Source of the DNA: Dolomedes plantarius
Lineage: Eukaryota > Arthropoda > Arachnida > Araneae > Dolomedidae
NCBI GenBank assembly: GCA_907164885.2
Contig: OU015490.1
Location: forward strand, 236,535,622-236,599,621
Length of the DNA stretch: 64,000 nucleotides
Direction: 5' to 3'
Part shown: positions 22,780 through 35,463 of the stretch, piece by piece
Layout of the letters: each line of letters starts with the position of its first letter
Position numbering within the stretch: the first letter of the stretch is position 1
Position numbers and translations under genes: made by a program
The notes under the pieces: generated by a model
The model's input: the letters and a program-made list of their open reading frames with translations, nothing else
What the model was told of the DNA's origin: nothing
Databases searched by the model: none

Positions 22780-24183
22780 GTGCAAAACTCTAATAATATT
22801 AAAATTCGTCCATGATTCAATGAGTTTACTACTACACATGTGTTTTTTTTCTTTACTTTGGAAAATTACCTATAGAAATCGTATATTTAAAATCAAATAA
22901 TTTAACAAGGTAGAAACAAAACAGATTTTCAATAGAAGGAATAAGGAGATATCAAGATAAAAATATTTATTTAAGAGTCCCCCCAATGCTTTAATATTCG
23001 CGTATGATTTCTTCTAATCTTTACCTCATCTTTGGTTATTGCCAACCCAGACATTCTAAGCATCTTTACGACGATTAGAACTTATCTATATATATATATA
23101 AAACAGTTCCGTAACTTACTGACTGACTGACTGACAGACAACGCACAGAACAAACCGCTGGACCTAAAGCTTTAAAATTTTGCATGGCGATTCTTCTTAT
23201 ACAGTAGGGGTGCACTTCTTCTTAGATTTTTTAGATTTTTTCTTAGGCAATTCTTCTTAGATTTTTTAAATAAAATTTTTGAGCTGTATTTGTAACATTC
23301 TTTAAAATTGAATTTAAAATAATAATATGAGGGTTATAAAATTTGTATCACAAGAGAGATAAAAAAATTCCTTTAAAATGAAATCTTTGTTGAATCTTTG
23401 CCTCCATTTTCTGATTTTTGATTAATTTTTAAAGATTAATTTTTAGAATTTAAATTATTAAATGCTGATCACGTGGCTTCTTTTCTTTTTGTGATACTTT
23501 AAATTAATTTTGCGTCACGTGCATAACAACAAAATAAATTGACAAAAAATATTTCAGGTAGTCTCCTCTATCGAAACTACCACGGGTTATTAACGTAGGA
23601 TTACTTATCGTTTGCTTACCTCTTTTACAAATTTTTTTTGACGCATTTTTGTACTTTTCTGTTTAACTGTTTACTGCTACTGGGTTTGGCGAACTGCCAA
23701 AATTATAGCTCACGACGCAGGACAATTTTTTTTCTGTCTGAAGCATCGTTATTGAGAAACGTAATTCTACGTTAAAAAATATTAAAATACGGTAAAAGAT
23801 AAAATCTAACCCCTAGACTAATTGAGATGAAAGGTTTTAAAGAATTTAATCCAAATTAGTATTTTTATTTTTATGGATATTGAGCATACAAATTAATTGC
23901 ATACATTGACCGTTGCATTTAATTTGAATATTTTCTTCTACATTATTTTGTCTATAAAAATATCCGATTTTCTTATTAAATATTTTTTTTACATCAATTG
24001 CATACATTGATCGTTGTATTTATTATAAATATTTTTTTTTGGCATTCACTGCATACATTGACCGTTGTATTTAATTTGAATGTATTCCGTAACGAAGTAA
24101 GGGTATTTAGCTAGTATATATATATATATATGCTACACCAGACTTAGTCCTATTCCTATCTTGATTTTTCCTTTTATATTACC
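22780..24183 (+). repeat. Segmental duplication, copy 2 (partner 16358-19176)
   Basis: Same flanks as copy 1 around a single Helitron (D). It serves as the pre-insertion comparison for the tandem Helitrons in copy 1. Confidence 0.9.
23085..24114 (+). mobile_element. Helitron D, complete, non-autonomous
   Basis: A then TCTATATATATATATAAAAC at 23085, TGAC repeats and the GCATGGCGATTCTTCT block, ending GGGTATTTAGCTAG at 24114 and then T. 1,030 bp. Orthologous in position to Helitron C within the duplicated segment. No coding. Confidence 0.88.
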
Positions 24184-24439
24184 AAATTCCACCTTCTTTT
24201 TATATGCGACTGGATGTCACCTGGGCATATGGCACCACAGAGGGTCACGTGGTAAACCGAAGCTAAATACCTTATATGCTGGTGTGAGCGTGGAAAATAC
24301 GGACTTAAAGATTGAATCAGGGATTGAGTGGACACCATTATCTATTCTCTCTAATTGTAAATATACATATAGCTTCTACTCCTTTATATTTCGAATACTA
24401 TGTTTAACTGTTAGATCACATTAATGTGTTTAAAGTATT

Positions 24440-24801
24440 GTTGTTGTTGCTTATGCCACTTGACCGACAGCAACATCAGATCAAGTCCCGAAGGCTATGG
24501 ATGATGAAGCTTCGGCTCCACAAGGGTCGGACCACAGGGTTAGCACCACAAGGGTCGGAGTCCGACTTGGCTAAATGACCAGTCCCGTAATTTTGAACCG
24601 AGTCAAGTGACGAGACCGGAACACTTGACCCCGCACCTCCAGAGGTAAATTTGAGAACTTGGAGGACATTTTAACCACTCCGTATTTTACGTGACCCGAC
24701 CACCATTAGTGAAATCGGCGGTAGATTTGCAGCGACGAGCGTCGAACCAGGGACGTTCAGATCACTGACTCACTGCTCCTGCCAACTGGGCTACCGCGCC
24801 C
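24440..24801 (-). mobile_element. tRNA-derived SINE, near full length
   Basis: On the minus strand it begins near 24801 with GGCGCGGTAGCCCAGTTGGC, which holds a pol III A box (TAGCCCAGTTGG). A B box (GGTTCGACGCTCG) follows about 50 bp later. A tRNA-unrelated body of about 300 bp ends in a (CAA)n tail at 24440-24449. The same body and tail recur at 50250-50452. SINEs move using LINE proteins; the partner LINE is not identified. Confidence 0.85.
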
Positions 24802-24897
24802 TTGTGTTTAAATAAATAAAAGTATTATTCAGTTTAATTGAATAATTTGATTCGGAGTTTCTGTGCCAAAGGCTCGACTACCATATATATATATTTA

Positions 24898-26304
24898 CAC
24901 TGCTGGCCACTGTAAATGCAACACCCTGAAGGAAACATGCAAATAACATGAAATTTACAACATGCATTAGCGGAGGTGAGATATGCAAATGATTAGAATT
25001 TCAGCTCAGACACACATCACGCGCGCCTGTGGCGCCACTTCAAAGCGCTATTTAAGGCTTGGAGATTTCGACGATTTCAAGTTCGGCAATTGTGTTTTTC
25101 TTGTGGTTTTTTAAAAAAAAAACGATCAATTATGTCTTGTCGAAAACAGCGATCATCCTTTGATCAAGTATCCGAGTTCGACAGAGGAAGGATAGTGGCC
25201 TACCGAGATTGTGGATTATCTTTCCGGGAAATCGGTAGTCGTGTTGGACGAAACCAAACAACTGTAATGCGGATATGTTGTCGTTGGATGCAGGAGGGTA
25301 CGACGGACCGGCGTGTTCGATCGCATCCACCTCAGCGCACCACTTCACGTGATGACAGGCAAATTGTGCGCATGACAGTGATGGATCGCTCAGTCACATC
25401 ACGAACCATAGCACAGAACATGCAGTCTGTAACGCATCATCCAGTGTCTGCGCGTACCATTCGACGCCGTTTACAGCAGAGTGGTCTGTCCGCAAGTTGT
25501 CAATTGCTTTGTCTACCCTTGACGCAGAACCACAGATGTCTCCGCCGCCAATGGTGCGATGACAGAAGGATGTGGACGGCAGAATGGAATGAAATTGTCT
25601 TTAATGACGAGTCACGCTTCTGTCTGCAACACCACGATGGTCGCATTCGAGTCTGGAGACACCGTGAAGAGAGGATACCGAACAGCTGCGTTATGCACCG
25701 CACACAGGTCCTTCACCGGGTATTATGGTATGGGGTGGTATTGGATATCACTCTCGCACACCTCTAGTACGCATTGCCGGTACTTTAAACAGCCAGCGCT
25801 ACATCTCCGAGGTGTTGGAGCCAGTTGTCCTTCCTTACCTTCAGGGCTTGCCCACAGCCATATTTCAACAGGATAATGCGCGACCACACGTGGAACGCAT
25901 TGTCCAACAGTTCTTCGTCAATCGCCAGATTGAATTGCTTCCCTGGCCGCCTCGCTCTCCGGATCTTTCGCCGATAGAAAACATGTGGTCCATGGTTGCT
26001 CTACGATTGACCCAGATTCCATCCCCAGCTGCCACAGCAGATCAACTTTGGCAACGTGTGGAAGCTGCTTAGTGTGCTGTACCCCAAGAACTCATCCAAA
26101 GTCTCTTTGAATCAATGCCGAGGCGTGTGGCAGCGGTGATCTCCAACAATGGCGGCTACTCTGGCTACTGATTTTGGCAGGAACCACACTTTACAGAAGT
26201 CTATAAATTTTATCATTTGATACTTGGTCAAAATGTTATCTACAAAATAAATTTTGTTGTGATATCTCTTGTTTTTCTTGGTGTTGCAATTTGGGTGGCC
26301 AGCA

Positions 26305-26307
<3 letters not shown>
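24898..26307 (+). mobile_element. Complete Tc1-like DNA transposon, copy B
   Basis: Same family as 50-1432: ends CACTGCTGGCCACTGTAAAT and the complement CACTGCTGGCCACCCAAATT, with TA at 24896-24897 and 26308-26309. 1,410 bp. A TA array follows directly (26308-26338). Confidence 0.95.
25132..26171 (+). pseudogene. Tc1-like transposase, frameshifted, same amber codon as copy A
   Basis: The ATG at 25132 gives MSCRKQRSSFDQ. The helix-turn-helix regions and the first catalytic Asp (FNDESRF) are present. A 1-base deletion near 25700 (CACCGCACACAGG where copy A has CACCGCCACACTGG) shifts the frame. Coding resumes in another frame at 25725 with MVWGGIGYHSRTP, QQDNARPH and PDLSPIENMWS (34 residues between D and E). 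It reaches TAG at 26070-26072, then 32 more codons to TGA at 26169-26171. The TAG is at the same codon as in copy A, so it predates the split of the two copies. Confidence 0.9.
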
Positions 26308-26339
<32 letters not shown>

Positions 26340-26343
<4 letters not shown>

Positions 26344-26991
26344 TATATTAATAATGTATATTTATAATTATCAAGATGATATATAATGATAATTTTTAAG
26401 AATAGCAACTGTCTTGCATAAATAGGGGATTAATTTTGGATATCATTTAAACAGATAGTAACATAACATGTAGTTTAGGCTGTCAATAACACAAACAACT
26501 TTTGATAATCCGTCATTTAAAAAAATCTAATTTTTTCCCCGTTCAAACTTTATAAAGCGGTGTAGCGTTTGCATTTGGAACTCTACGGTAATTTTTTGCA
26601 ACACGAGGGTTAATTTGACCGGGACCTACAGTATAAAACCGATTCCGAACGGCTGCAAACATTCATACCTAGAGTGAGACAAGAACCGACAGAATCTGGT
26701 ACCGAATGCCAGCGCCCTAGCCATTCGGTCATCTTCCGCCCAGTTTAGCGTTTGGAGTTACTAATATCAATATTTAGTAGATATTTATGCGTTCTTAATG
26801 TAGTGTTGATATTGTACTAATATCCTCAGAATATTTATAATTTTCCCAAGTCTAAAATGGATATAAAGTAAGAAAAACACATTCTTTCACATATATACAT
26901 GTATTTAAATCTCGAATATGTGTATGGAGAATAACATGCTTGCAACACTTGAGAAAGGCATGAATTCTTGTTTTATTCCAGGCATATAATA
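26340..26991. other. AT-rich DNA, no gene recognised
   Basis: Nothing supported apart from short repeats. Confidence 0.4.
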
Positions 26992-26993
26992 TA

Positions 26994-27550
26994 CAGGGTC
27001 AACCAAAAAAAGGTGTCGGTGATTTCAGTTGAATAAAGCGGGAGTAACAATCTACCGTTCGGATTTTGTGTAGCAGCAGATGGTATGGTAACTTTGAAAG
27101 TTTTATTTACCCCACGTCATGGCAACCGTGACTGCGATGGGGCATGCGCTTCGCTTCCTCCTACGTGGGTTTTGACGTTGGATAGGAAGGGACGGTCCAA
27201 TTTTTTGGCTACCAACAATCCAAATTCGACCCCTCTAGACATTTTTCAATGGGGTGACCTAAAACACATAGTCTAGGCTGAGAAGATCTGGGACCTACGC
27301 CATTTATCGGACAAAATTTCCGCTGCAATAGCGACTGTAACTCATGCTATAATCGAGCGTACCTGGATGGAGATCGACTATCGCCTAGATGTGTGACGAG
27401 CGACGAGGGGTACTCATATCAAACCGACTAGTCAATGTCCAAAACTTGATTGGTTTCTGTATCTTTTGGTAAAAAAATAAACGCCATGAGTTCTATTATA
27501 TCGGTCTATATTGCACGTTGAAATCATCGACATCTTTTTCGAAGACCTTG
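26994..27550 (+). mobile_element. Internally deleted mariner-type element, copy 1
   Basis: Ends CAGGGTCAACCAAAAAAAGG and the complement of the right end CAAGGTCTTCGAAAAAGATG form inverted repeats. TA lies on both sides. The 5' leader jumps directly to the last part of a transposase: GRSNFLAT, then STPLDIFQWGDLKHIV, a stop, then IWDLRHLSDKISAAIATVTH and ERTWMEIDYRLDV-stop. The DNA-binding domain and the first two catalytic Asp are missing. The same architecture is at 43342-43906. Confidence 0.85.
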
Positions 27551-27886
27551 TATAGGCATATTTGCAAAGGTACTTGCGAATGGAAGTACCTTAGCAAAAA
27601 TGACCAGTTTATATACTCTGTAGCGATTAAAAGTCAACAGATTACTTTCCATCTTGAAGTGAGTTCATGGACTCCTAACCTCGGTAAAAAAGTACAGATA
27701 TTCCTGACATTCGAAAAATTATTGCAATACAATGAAGTTAAAGAAGTGGTGAGAAATATGTTATGATTCAAATATAATTTGAAGATAAATATAATTTAAA
27801 AGATAGTTTGCTGACATATATTTTATTCTCGATCTCTATTACATTTCTTGAGCATTTGCATTATTAAAAGAGCAAGAGAGGTATTT

Positions 27887-27889
<3 letters not shown>

Positions 27890-27962
<73 letters not shown>
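27890..27962. repeat. (TA)n microsatellite
   Basis: About 70 bp of TA dinucleotides directly preceding the putative LTR. Confidence 0.97.
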
Positions 27963-27966
<4 letters not shown>

Positions 27967-28384
27967 AGGAAAGACTAAAATATAGGGGGGCTTTTGTTAG
28001 GGAAAAAGGGGAATTTATAATAAAAAATTATTACATCGCGAAAGTTCGCCATTTTAAGAAGAAGGGTTGTTAATTGCAAAAAATAGCAATGGGGGCGCCA
28101 CTAGACGGGTGCTGTGCAGAAAAGAGATATTTTTCGGCAGGAGCAAGTTACGCAAGGAGGTTACATAACGAAGAAAGTTACAGAACATTCGATCTGACTA
28201 AGGAAAAAGTTTGAGCGGGAGAATGACAAAAGAAACTAGGCAGTCGGCACAGAGATCTAATTGAGAGAAGACGTATGTCTTGATAGAGAACCTGGGTGGA
28301 ATGGTTTGCATAATTATGTTGGAGCTCTGATAGTAATAATGAAAATAAACGAATTTAAGTGATCTCTGTCATCTCGTCTAATCA
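27963..28384 (+). mobile_element. Probable LTR (Gypsy-type) with primer-binding-site-like flank
   Basis: 422 bp beginning TGTAAGG and ending TAATCA, with an AATAAA near 28347. The following bases TTCGGTCCACGATTGCC resemble the TGG-type primer binding site found after many LTRs. A second such motif, ATTCGGTGACCCTGAAC, occurs near 28890. No second LTR, gag or pol is visible. The TA-array flank hides any target duplication. Tentative. Confidence 0.4.
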
Positions 28385-28455
28385 TTCGGTCCACGATTGC
28401 CTTTTATTAAATACGAAATGGATAGGAAGCATGTCATATGGATGCCAAATATGAC

Positions 28456-29011
<556 letters not shown>

Positions 29012-29036
29012 TATATATATATATATATATATTTAT

Positions 29037-29111
<75 letters not shown>
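29012..29111. repeat. (TA)n microsatellite abutting a Tigger-like element
   Basis: Two TA runs separated by a short TTTATATACATACA segment. The last TA is the insertion site of the next element. Confidence 0.97.
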
Positions 29112-29114
<3 letters not shown>

Positions 29115-31403
29115 TTGGCTCTCTGTTTAACGACTTTCAAGGGACCGTGAAAAGTCGTCCTTAAGTAGAAGTCGTCCTTAAACAGAATTTGTGAAAGAAT
29201 AACATTTCCCCCTTTATAGGCTTAGAACTGTCAATATAATTCTTAATATACTGGCATGTTTGAAAATGTTATTTTTATTATCATTATTTTATTCACAAAA
29301 AGTTATTCTAAATTACATTGGAAAAAGAGTATAAACAATACAATAAATTAGGTTTTAAAAAAGTCAAAGAGTGTTGATTGCTTCATTTGTCGCCTTCCTT
29401 TCGTTGTTCTCTTTTCCAGATTTTCTAAAATGTTAAATGTGTCATCTTTCATATTCGATGTAATATAGCGTCATCTAGAGAACATCTAGAGCAGAAAATG
29501 CACGTGTGTAAGACGGTGGCAGTCTCTCATTTACCGTGTCTTCAACTTCTTTGGCTCTTTACCGTGTCTTTCACCTTCTTTGTCTGACACTGTGTTTTCG
29601 TTTACTATATCTTCATAAATTTGTTCTATATTTCTATAATCTGTAGTTAAAACAGATTCCTCACAATGGTAGAATTCCTGAATAGAAACACCCTCATCTT
29701 CAACAAGACTTATCCATTGTTCAGGCGTAGTCATCTTCGTTGATTTCTACATTCGTACTTTGCAGTTCCACTTCAAGTTCTTTGTGAATTCCAGCAACGC
29801 GAAAGCAGTTTTTTATTGTGGATGAAGAAACTTTTTCCCATGCTGATGTTATCATGTGCATTGCTTCCAAGATAGTAAATTTTCTAATTTTCATACTGTT
29901 AGCCGAATTGTTTATTAATTTCCTAATTAAAGACTTTCTGTAGTATGCTTTCACACTGTGAATGATACCAAGATCTAATGGCTGCAACTTGCTAGCGCAA
30001 ATAGCTGTAAGAAATGAATTGTGAAATTTGTAAATCCAGGGATATATGGAGTTTGTGCAGTGCAACGGTCGATAAAAAGTAAAACTTTTCTCTTTTCTTG
30101 ATGGATTTTTGCATAATTTTCTAATCCAGTCAACAAAAATTTGTGATGTTATCCACGCTGTATTGTTATTCCAGAACTCACTGGTGATATTTTTAAAACA
30201 CCGTCGTTTCTTTGATTTGCATATAACTAGTGGTGTAAATTCCTCAGATCCATCCGAATTAGTGCACCAGTCCATCGTTCCTTACTGTGTTTTCTACCAA
30301 ACCACTTTTTGCCCATATACATTAAAGTTTTATTAGTCACTATATTGTAGAATAGGCCCGTCTCATCTACATTTAATATGTTCTTCTCATCATATCCATA
30401 TAATAACACCCTCAGAATTATTTTCCATTCTTCCACTATTTTTTCATCTACAGAGCTACTTTCGCCAGATACGGTTTTAAATGCAAGCCCAAATCTTTCT
30501 TTGAACTTTGCTAGCCAACCAGCCGAAGCCTGAAAATTTTGCATTACAAACTTTTCTGCCAGAACAATATCATTTTCTTTAAATATCACTCCGGAAATTG
30601 GAATGTTGGATACTGTTGTTTCATGAAACCATTGCAGGACTGCCTTATCAAACTCTTATGATCAGTCACATTGAATTTTCTGCCGTTTGGATTTGAATCC
30701 CAAACCAAATTTTTGTAATGCTTCAAGAATTTTCTCTTTGCTTCCAAAAATGCCTTTTAGAGTAGACTAGGGTAGCTGAAATTGTCTTGCGAATTGGACT
30801 TTTGTTATTCCAACACTTTCTTTCCAGTCTTCAATAATTTTCACCTTTTCGTGTAGCGTAAGATGTTTTTGCTTTGATGCCAATTTGCTCCGCTCACCTC
30901 GTATTCGTACTGGAATGAGCTCCTACACACAACCATGAATTCTCTAAACATGATCAACTGCTTCCCGGAAGGAGTGACAGAGGACTGCTATTGGACAGTT
31001 CGCAAGTCACATGACAACAGATGGTAGGGGCAACAAATGATTCAGCTCCCGCACTAAGAGCTCCATTAAAGAATATTCGATCTTCGAGAAACAGTAATCC
31101 CCCCCCCCGTTTTTCACACTGCAACAAGTCTATGATTGCAATCTATGATTGCAACATTGCAAACATCAAGGAAATTCCGGGTCTGTTATTGAAACCAAAC
31201 TTGTCTTCCTCCACAGAAGTTTTTCCTCCTGCAGATAAAATGTGTAAGAAAAAGTTTATCATGTAAAAAAAATTCGTCCTTAAACAGAAACAACTTTGTT
31301 TTTAAATAGAATTATTTTACGTCGGAGGGGCCGGGACTGGGAAATATCGTTCTTAAATAGAGATCGTCGTTAAGTAGAGCGTCGTTAAACAGAGAGCCAA
31401 CCG
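29112..31403 (-). mobile_element. Tigger/pogo-like element 1 (2.29 kb)
   Basis: Left end CAGTTGGCTCTCTGTTTAAC and right end GTTAAACAGAGAGCCAACCG are inverted repeats, with subterminal TCGTCCTTAAGTAGA motifs repeated on both sides. TA lies at the left. On the right it touches element 2 without an intervening TA. The minus strand carries the transposase. Confidence 0.88.
29531..30883 (-). pseudogene. Tigger/pogo-like transposase 1, broken
   Basis: Same gene as at 31673-33162. The start ATG is changed to TTG at 30881-30883. Readable blocks in order: CENP-B-type helix-turn-helix region (frameshifted); FKENDIVLAEKFVMQNFQAS and GWLAKFKERFGLAFKTV (second DNA-binding half); NVDETGLFYN (first catalytic Asp); TNSDGSEEFTPLVI; WITSQIFVDWIRKL; then, only after a frameshift, a block with LFIDRCTAQTP (second Asp); KLQPLDLGIIHSVKAYYRKS (third Asp); and an acidic C-terminus ending near 29531. 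A frameshift around the second Asp and several others prevent a full product. Confidence 0.88.
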
Positions 31404-33619
31404 GGTGGCTGTCTGTTTAACGACTTTCAAGGGACTGTGAAAAAAAATCGTCCTTAAGTAGAGATCGCCCTTAATTAGAATTTCTGAAAAAATAACATTT
31501 CCCTTCACACTTTACAGACTTAGGACTGTCAATATATTTCTTAATATATTGGAGTGTTTAAAAAAGTTATTTTTATTATTATAATTATTTTATTCACAAA
31601 AAGTTATTTTAAATTACACTGAAAAAAGAGTACAAACAATGCAAAAAATTAGGTTTATAAAAAGTCAAAAAGTTATGATTGCTTCCTTTTTTGCCTTGCT
31701 TTCGTTATTATTTTTTCCAGATTTTCTAAACTGTTAAATGTGTCATCTTCCATATTCGATGTAATATAGCATTGGAGAACATCTAGAGCAGAAAGTGCAT
31801 CTGTGTAAGACGGTGGCAGTGTCTGATTTTCCGTGTCTTCAACTTCACCTTCTTCATCTGACACTGTGTTTTCGTTTACTATATCTTCATAAATTTGTTA
31901 TACATTTCTGTAATCTGTTGTTAAAGCAGATTTCTCAAAACTATAGAACCCTTGAATTGAAATATCCTCATCTTCAACAATACTTCTCCATTCTTCAGGG
32001 GTAATGCCATCTTCGTTGATTTTTACATCCGTACTTTGCAGTTCCACTACAAGTTCTTTGTGAATTCTAGCAACGCGAAAGTAGTTTTTTATTGTGAATG
32101 AAGAACCTTCTTTCCATGCTGATGTTATCATGTGCATTGCTTTCAAGATCGCAAATTTTCAAATTTTCATACTGTCAGCCAAATTTTTTATTAATTTCCT
32201 AATTAAAGACTTTCTGTAGTATGTTTTCACACTGCGAATGATACCCAGGTCTATAATGGCTGCAACTTGTTAGTGCAATTCGCTGGTAACAAATGAATAG
32301 TCCAATTTGTAAGTGCAGGGATATTTGGAGTATGTGCAGTGGAATGGTCGATTAAAAGTAAAACCTTTCTCTTTTCTTGATGCATTTTTGCATCAAATTT
32401 TCTAATCCAGTCAACAAAAATTTGTGATGTCATCCACGCTTTATTGTTATTCCGGTACTCACAAGGTTTACTGGTGATATTCTTAAAACACCTTTTTTTC
32501 TTTGATTTGCCTATAACTAGTGGTGGAAATTTCTCAGATCCATCTGAATTAGTGCACAGTAAAACAGTCAATCGTCCCTTACTGTGTTTTCCACCAAAAC
32601 ACTTTTCGCCCATATACGTTAAAGTTTTATTAGGCACCATATTGTAGAATTGGCCCGTCTCATCTGCATTGAATATGTTCTTCTCATCATATCCATCTAA
32701 CATCCCCTTCATCACTATTTTCCATTCTTCCACTATTTTTTCATCTACGGAGCCACTTTCACCAGATATGCTTTTAAATGCAAGCCCATATCTTTATTTG
32801 AACTTTGCTAACCAACCAGCCGAAACCTGATTTTCTTCTAGAACAATAACATTTTCTTTAAATATCACTCCGGAAATTGGAATGTTGGATGCTCTTGCTT
32901 CATGAAACCATTGCAGGACTGCCTTATCAAACTCTTCTTATTGGCCACATTGAATTTTCTGCCGTTCGGATTTGGATCCGAAACCAACTTTTTGTGCTGC
33001 TTCAAGGATTATCACTTTGCTTCCTAAAATGCCTTTGAGAGTAGACTCGGGTAGATGAAATTGTCTTGCGAATTGGACTTTTGTTATTCCAACCCTTTCT
33101 TCCCAGTCTTCAATAATTTTCCTCTTTTCCTGTAACTTAAGATGCTTTCGCTTTGAAGCCATTTTGCTCTACTCACATCGTATTCGTACTGGAATGAGCT
33201 CCACACACAATCATGAATTCTCTAAACATGAACACCTGCTTCTCGGAAGCATTGAGAGAGGGCTGCAATTGGACAGTTCGTAAGTCACATGACAACAGAT
33301 GATAGGAACAATAGAGTGATTCAGCTCCCGCACTAAGAGCTCAATGAAAGAATATTCAATCTTCCAAGAAACAGTAATTCGCCCCCCTCCTTTTTCTTAC
33401 TGCAACAAGTCTATGATTGCAACATTACAAATATCAAGGAAATTCCGGGTATGTTATTGAAACCAAACTTGTTTCCCCCCACAGAAGGTTCCCCTTCTGC
33501 ATTTAAAATGTTGAAGAAAAAGTTTATCATGAAAAAAAATTCGTCGTTCAACAGAAAAAATGTCGTCGTTAAATAGAAATCGTTGTTAAGTAGAGCGTCG
33601 TTAAACAGAGAGCTAAATG
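31404..33619 (-). mobile_element. Tigger/pogo-like element 2 (2.22 kb)
   Basis: The left end GTGGCTGTCTGTTTAACGAC abuts element 1. The right end GTCGTTAAACAGAGAGCTAA runs to 33619 with TA next. Same orientation and layout as element 1, with substitutions throughout, so it is not a recent duplicate. Confidence 0.88.
31673..33162 (-). pseudogene. Tigger/pogo-like transposase 2, broken
   Basis: The ATG at 33160-33162 opens MASKRKHLKLQEKRKIIEDW. The helix-turn-helix (QFARQFHLPESTLKGILG) lies within the first 75 residues. Then comes a break near 32938 and a second DNA-binding half with GWLAKFK. The longest open part (32733-32251) contains FNADETGQFYN (first Asp), TNSDGSEKFPPLVIGKSKKK, WMTSQIFVDWIRKF and LLLIDHSTAHTPNIPALTNW (second Asp). 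It breaks exactly between LQPL and DLGII, before the third Asp (31 residues after the second). Downstream parts: TSAWKEGSSFTIKNYFRVA and, at 31864-31673, the acidic end MSDEEGEVEDTEN to a stop. Confidence 0.9.
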
Positions 33620-33649
33620 TATGTATATATATATATATATATATATATA

Positions 33650-33822
33650 CAGTGGAATCTCGATCGATCGTTTTCGGATCCATCGTATTTCCGTATGTGT
33701 CGTTCATTTTATCCAGTCCCAACGATCATATTGCTCTGTTATGTTTCCGCATCTATCGTTTTCCCGCATTTATCGTTCATTTCAGTCGGTCCCTTGAAAA
33801 ACGATAGATCGAGATTCCACTG
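33650..33822. mobile_element. TA-flanked MITE, pogo type
   Basis: 173 bp. CAGTGGAATCTCGATCGATC at the left and CAGTGGAATCTCGATCTATC as the complement of the right end, with TA at 33648-33649 and 33823-33824. The interior has further ATCGTTT-type repeats. No coding. Confidence 0.88.
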
Positions 33823-33825
33823 TAT

Positions 33826-34191
33826 ACCTTACATTGCCAAGTTACTTTCCTTTCATCCGGATTGTCACAGCTGTTCAATTTGGAAGAAGTTCTGTCTTGG
33901 TCTGGATCTGTTTCTTCTGAAAAGGGCTGAGACCTCGACTTAACTCTGAGAGGTACGCAAACCCTGTAGATGATTGTGCGACATTTGGGAATACTGTGGC
34001 AGTACTTGGGAAGAGACCTGTTTCTGTCAGCATGGCCTGGCCTCATGTGACGCTTTGAGCTTTGTTGAGTCCTGGTTTGAAGAATAAAATAAAGAAAATT
34101 ACACTGTCGACTCGAAGTCCTGATCTCAATCTTACTGAGCCCTTACATGTCAAGCTAGAATTTCAATGGATTTACGACTGAGAACATCCTC
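33826..34191 (+). pseudogene. Old Tc1-like remnant, left part
   Basis: Near its end the frame reads TRSPDLNLTEPLHVKLEFQ, which resembles the Tc1 block SPDLNPIEHLW around the catalytic Glu. After the mariner insertion, about 35500-35570 reads HIPEIVPRRVNKYIAGK, like the Tc1 C-terminus (SMPRRV...). The rest is unreadable. Tentative. Confidence 0.35.
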
Positions 34192-34193
34192 TA

Positions 34194-35461
34194 GAACATG
34201 GGGTGAAAAGTCCCGGGACTAGCAGTGAAAAAAACATTTTTTAGTCAAAAATCGATTTTATCCTTCAACATAGTTTCCTTCAAGAGCGATACACTTATTT
34301 CAATGGTCCTCTAACATTTGAATACCTTTCATATAGTACGATTTGTCAAGGGCTTCAAAATGCACATCAGTTTCGTATTTGACAGCCACATTTGATGAAA
34401 ATCTCTTCTTATTTGTTAGGAAACAAATAATTGTGGCTGGGCGTCAGATCTGGAGAATACGGGGGATGGTGGAGCAATTCGTATTTTAATTTATTCAATT
34501 TAACCATCCCTTTGACTGATGTGTGAGCCGGGGAATTGTTTTAGTGAAACAGCACTTTTTTTTCGCCATGTGCGCCTTTTTTTTATTCGATATCGTACTT
34601 CAAGCGGTCCAATAATGCTGCTTAATAGTCTCCTGTTATTGTTTTACATTCTCAAGATAGTCGATGAATACTGTGATGCGTGCATCCCCCAAAATACTGG
34701 CCAAGAGCTTTCCAGCCGATTGTTGGTCGCTATGGTCGGCTTTTGCAAGCTTCCAACCACCCTGCAGACTGCCTTTTTGATTCAAGTGTGCAGTAATGGA
34801 TACATGTTTCATCCATTGTTGCGAATCGGCGGAAAACCCGTTTGGATTACGCTTTTATAGTCAAAGCGTGCTCTGATTTATCGGCACGTTGTTCTTTTTG
34901 GTCAATTGTTAGAAAACGCGGCACCCATCTAACACAAAGCTTTTTTATATTTAAATGCTCATGTAAAATATGTCTCAACCATTCTGTTGTTGATATCTTT
35001 ACTATGTCAGCTATCTCCCTTACTTTCACTTTACGGTCTTTCAACACAATACAGTGGACTTTTTTTATGTTCTCTGGAGTTGTTGCCTCAATTGGACGTC
35101 CAGAACGTGCGGAATCATCGGTGTTCGTATGACCATTTTTAAACTCGCTAAACCATCGACAAATGGTTGTTTTCGACTGAGCAGATGTGCTGTAATGTTT
35201 TTCGAGCCATTCTTGGGTTTGGACGGTGTTTTTTTCATCAAAAAGCAATGTTTAATTAAGACGCGAATTTTTTTTGATCTTTTGTTTACACAAAATCAAA
35301 AGTAGCGTTACTTACACAACCGCAGCTCGTAAATAAATGGCCGACATGTCATGAAACTTTGATAGCAGTCTTTTGAAGGTTCGTACTAATAGAACATTAT
35401 ATGGAAATTTCATTGCGGATGCCATTTAGTGGCGAGTTCCGGGACTTTTCACCCCATGTTG
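34194..35461 (-). mobile_element. Mariner element, second lineage
   Basis: 1,268 bp. Ends AACATGGGGTGAAAAGTCCC and the complement of the right end CAACATGGGGTGAAAAGTCC, with TA at 34192-34193 and 35462-35463. Length and repeat size are normal for mariner. The minus strand carries the transposase. Confidence 0.92.
34250..35248 (-). pseudogene. Mariner transposase, frameshifted
   Basis: Open from 35248 to 34847: MLFDEKNTVQTQEWLEKHYS, TTICRWFSEFKNGH, DSARSGRPIEATTPENIKK (helix-turn-helix and linker), then LHEHLNIKKLCVRWVPRFLT, the WVPHEL-type motif of mariner. After the stop, other frames give the rest in order, including LLHHPPYSPDLTPSHNYLF near 34480-34420, the third-Asp region where D is read as S or H. 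The second Asp region (HDNAR) is not readable. Not functional. Confidence 0.88.
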
Positions 35462-35463
35462 TA

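Noticed and set aside
24740..24801. tRNA gene
   Set aside because: A and B boxes are present, but the sequence continues into a SINE body with a CAA tail and a second copy exists, so it is a SINE head.
34519..35305. Plus-strand frames of 83-113 codons
   Set aside because: They are antisense to the mariner transposase, which has clear motifs on the minus strand.
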